Source: Aradus depressus
Taxonomy: Eukaryota; Arthropoda; Insecta; Hemiptera; Aradidae
Length of the DNA: 64,000 nt
NCBI GenBank assembly: GCA_963662175.1
Contig: OY759217.1
Coordinates: 48,584,108-48,648,107 of the forward strand
Direction: 5' to 3'
The position numbers and the translations under genes were made by a program. The notes under the pieces were generated by a model. That model was given only the letters and a program-made list of their open reading frames with translations, was not told the origin of the DNA and searched no databases. This document shows positions 63,809 to 64,000 of the stretch, piece by piece. Every line of letters begins with the position of its first letter. The first letter of the stretch is position 1.

Positions 63809-64000
63809 TATATGAAATTTCATTACAACCGCAGTTATTGCAGTTTTTGAGTTGAGCGCCTCCTCTGATCCTCTCTTCCGATTCCGTTGAAACTTAATAA
63901 GTGTCGTCCTTATGGGGTTTTGAATTTAGATATATCTGTCTGACAAAGATGAGAGGTCTGTCGTGGGGGAGAGCCATCTTTCAGGACGGAACTCTGACGG

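Larger units (their letters stand above)
62756..63945 (-). repeat. family A reverse copy split by a Tc1/mariner element
   Basis: Left part to 62857 has 'AAATCACCTGCGATGTACTT' and 'CCCCAGTATGAATTAATTTA'. The right part from 63811 has 'TATGAAATTTCATTACAACC', 'GCAGTTATTGCAGTTTTTGA' and 'GTGTCGTCCTTATGGGGTTT'. Joining the two at one TA gives a plausible family A module. Confidence 0.75.

Overview
This window looks like repeat-dense intergenic DNA from an arthropod nuclear genome. It is AT-rich. I could not recognise any host protein-coding gene, tRNA gene or rRNA. Almost all long open frames are mobile-element genes, decayed pieces of them, or accidental frames in simple repeats. The arthropod reading rests on the element mix (BEL/Pao, jockey-like LINE, Penelope-like element, PIF/Harbinger, hAT, Tc1/mariner) and on a tRNA-derived SINE whose tail often carries TTAGG-like repeats. 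I cannot name the species.

The best-preserved unit is a complete BEL/Pao LTR retrotransposon (32569-39546). It has two 579-bp LTRs that read as identical, one unbroken 1742-codon gag-pol frame with all expected catalytic residues, and a perfect 5-bp target duplication (CTGCG). It sits inside an older SINE copy, whose two halves lie at 32333-32568 and 39547-39649.

Two dispersed families form the background. The first is the tRNA-derived SINE, with about 19 copies or fragments on both strands. The second, called 'family A' here, has about 20 or more fragments. It combines a head, a variable number of about 100-bp body modules and a tail with a short palindrome followed by a T-run. In the fullest copies the inverted head follows the tail. 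Other elements have landed inside family A copies: a 1020-bp hAT-type element (29111-30130, TSD GGTGTTGT), a 5'-truncated LINE (15035-16469, TSD ATAAACAAT) that itself holds a 692-bp foldback element with 295-bp arms (15705-16396), probably a PIF/Harbinger element (13930-14875, TSD TTA), a Tc1/mariner-superfamily element (62860-63808, TSD TA) and a Penelope-like element (about 54688-56458).

Layout. 1-2.5 kb: family B, SINE and family A repeats. 2.5-9.7 kb: SINEs, a G28 inverted-repeat structure, a pogo-type MITE, a 70-bp-arm hairpin related to the Penelope terminus, an unclassified insertion, and a 0.9-kb pyrimidine tract. 9.7-13.8 kb: SINE and family A fragments and a 117-bp two-part tandem array. 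13.9-17.6 kb: Harbinger, LINE with foldback, and a MITE. 17.6-28.3 kb: mostly unrecognised AT-rich DNA with SINEs, family A copies and a 95-bp tandem array. 28.8-31.1 kb: family A with the hAT insertion. 32.3-39.6 kb: SINE with the BEL element. 40.3-42.4 kb: jockey-like LINE between inverted repeat arms. 43.8-47.7 kb: poly-G foldback, microsatellites and a 25-bp minisatellite joined to a SINE. 48-54 kb: families A and B, a MITE, and a 2252-bp hAT pseudo-transposon with an internal duplication around a 22-bp minisatellite. 54.7-56.5 kb: Penelope-like element with hammerhead-ribozyme-like termini. 57.9-64 kb: SINEs, a GA-rich minisatellite and the Tc1/mariner element.

The genes do not form a pathway; the window is a record of successive insertions. 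Everything here was judged by eye. Element boundaries supported by target duplications are firm, while family names for short fragments and the ribozyme reading are inference.
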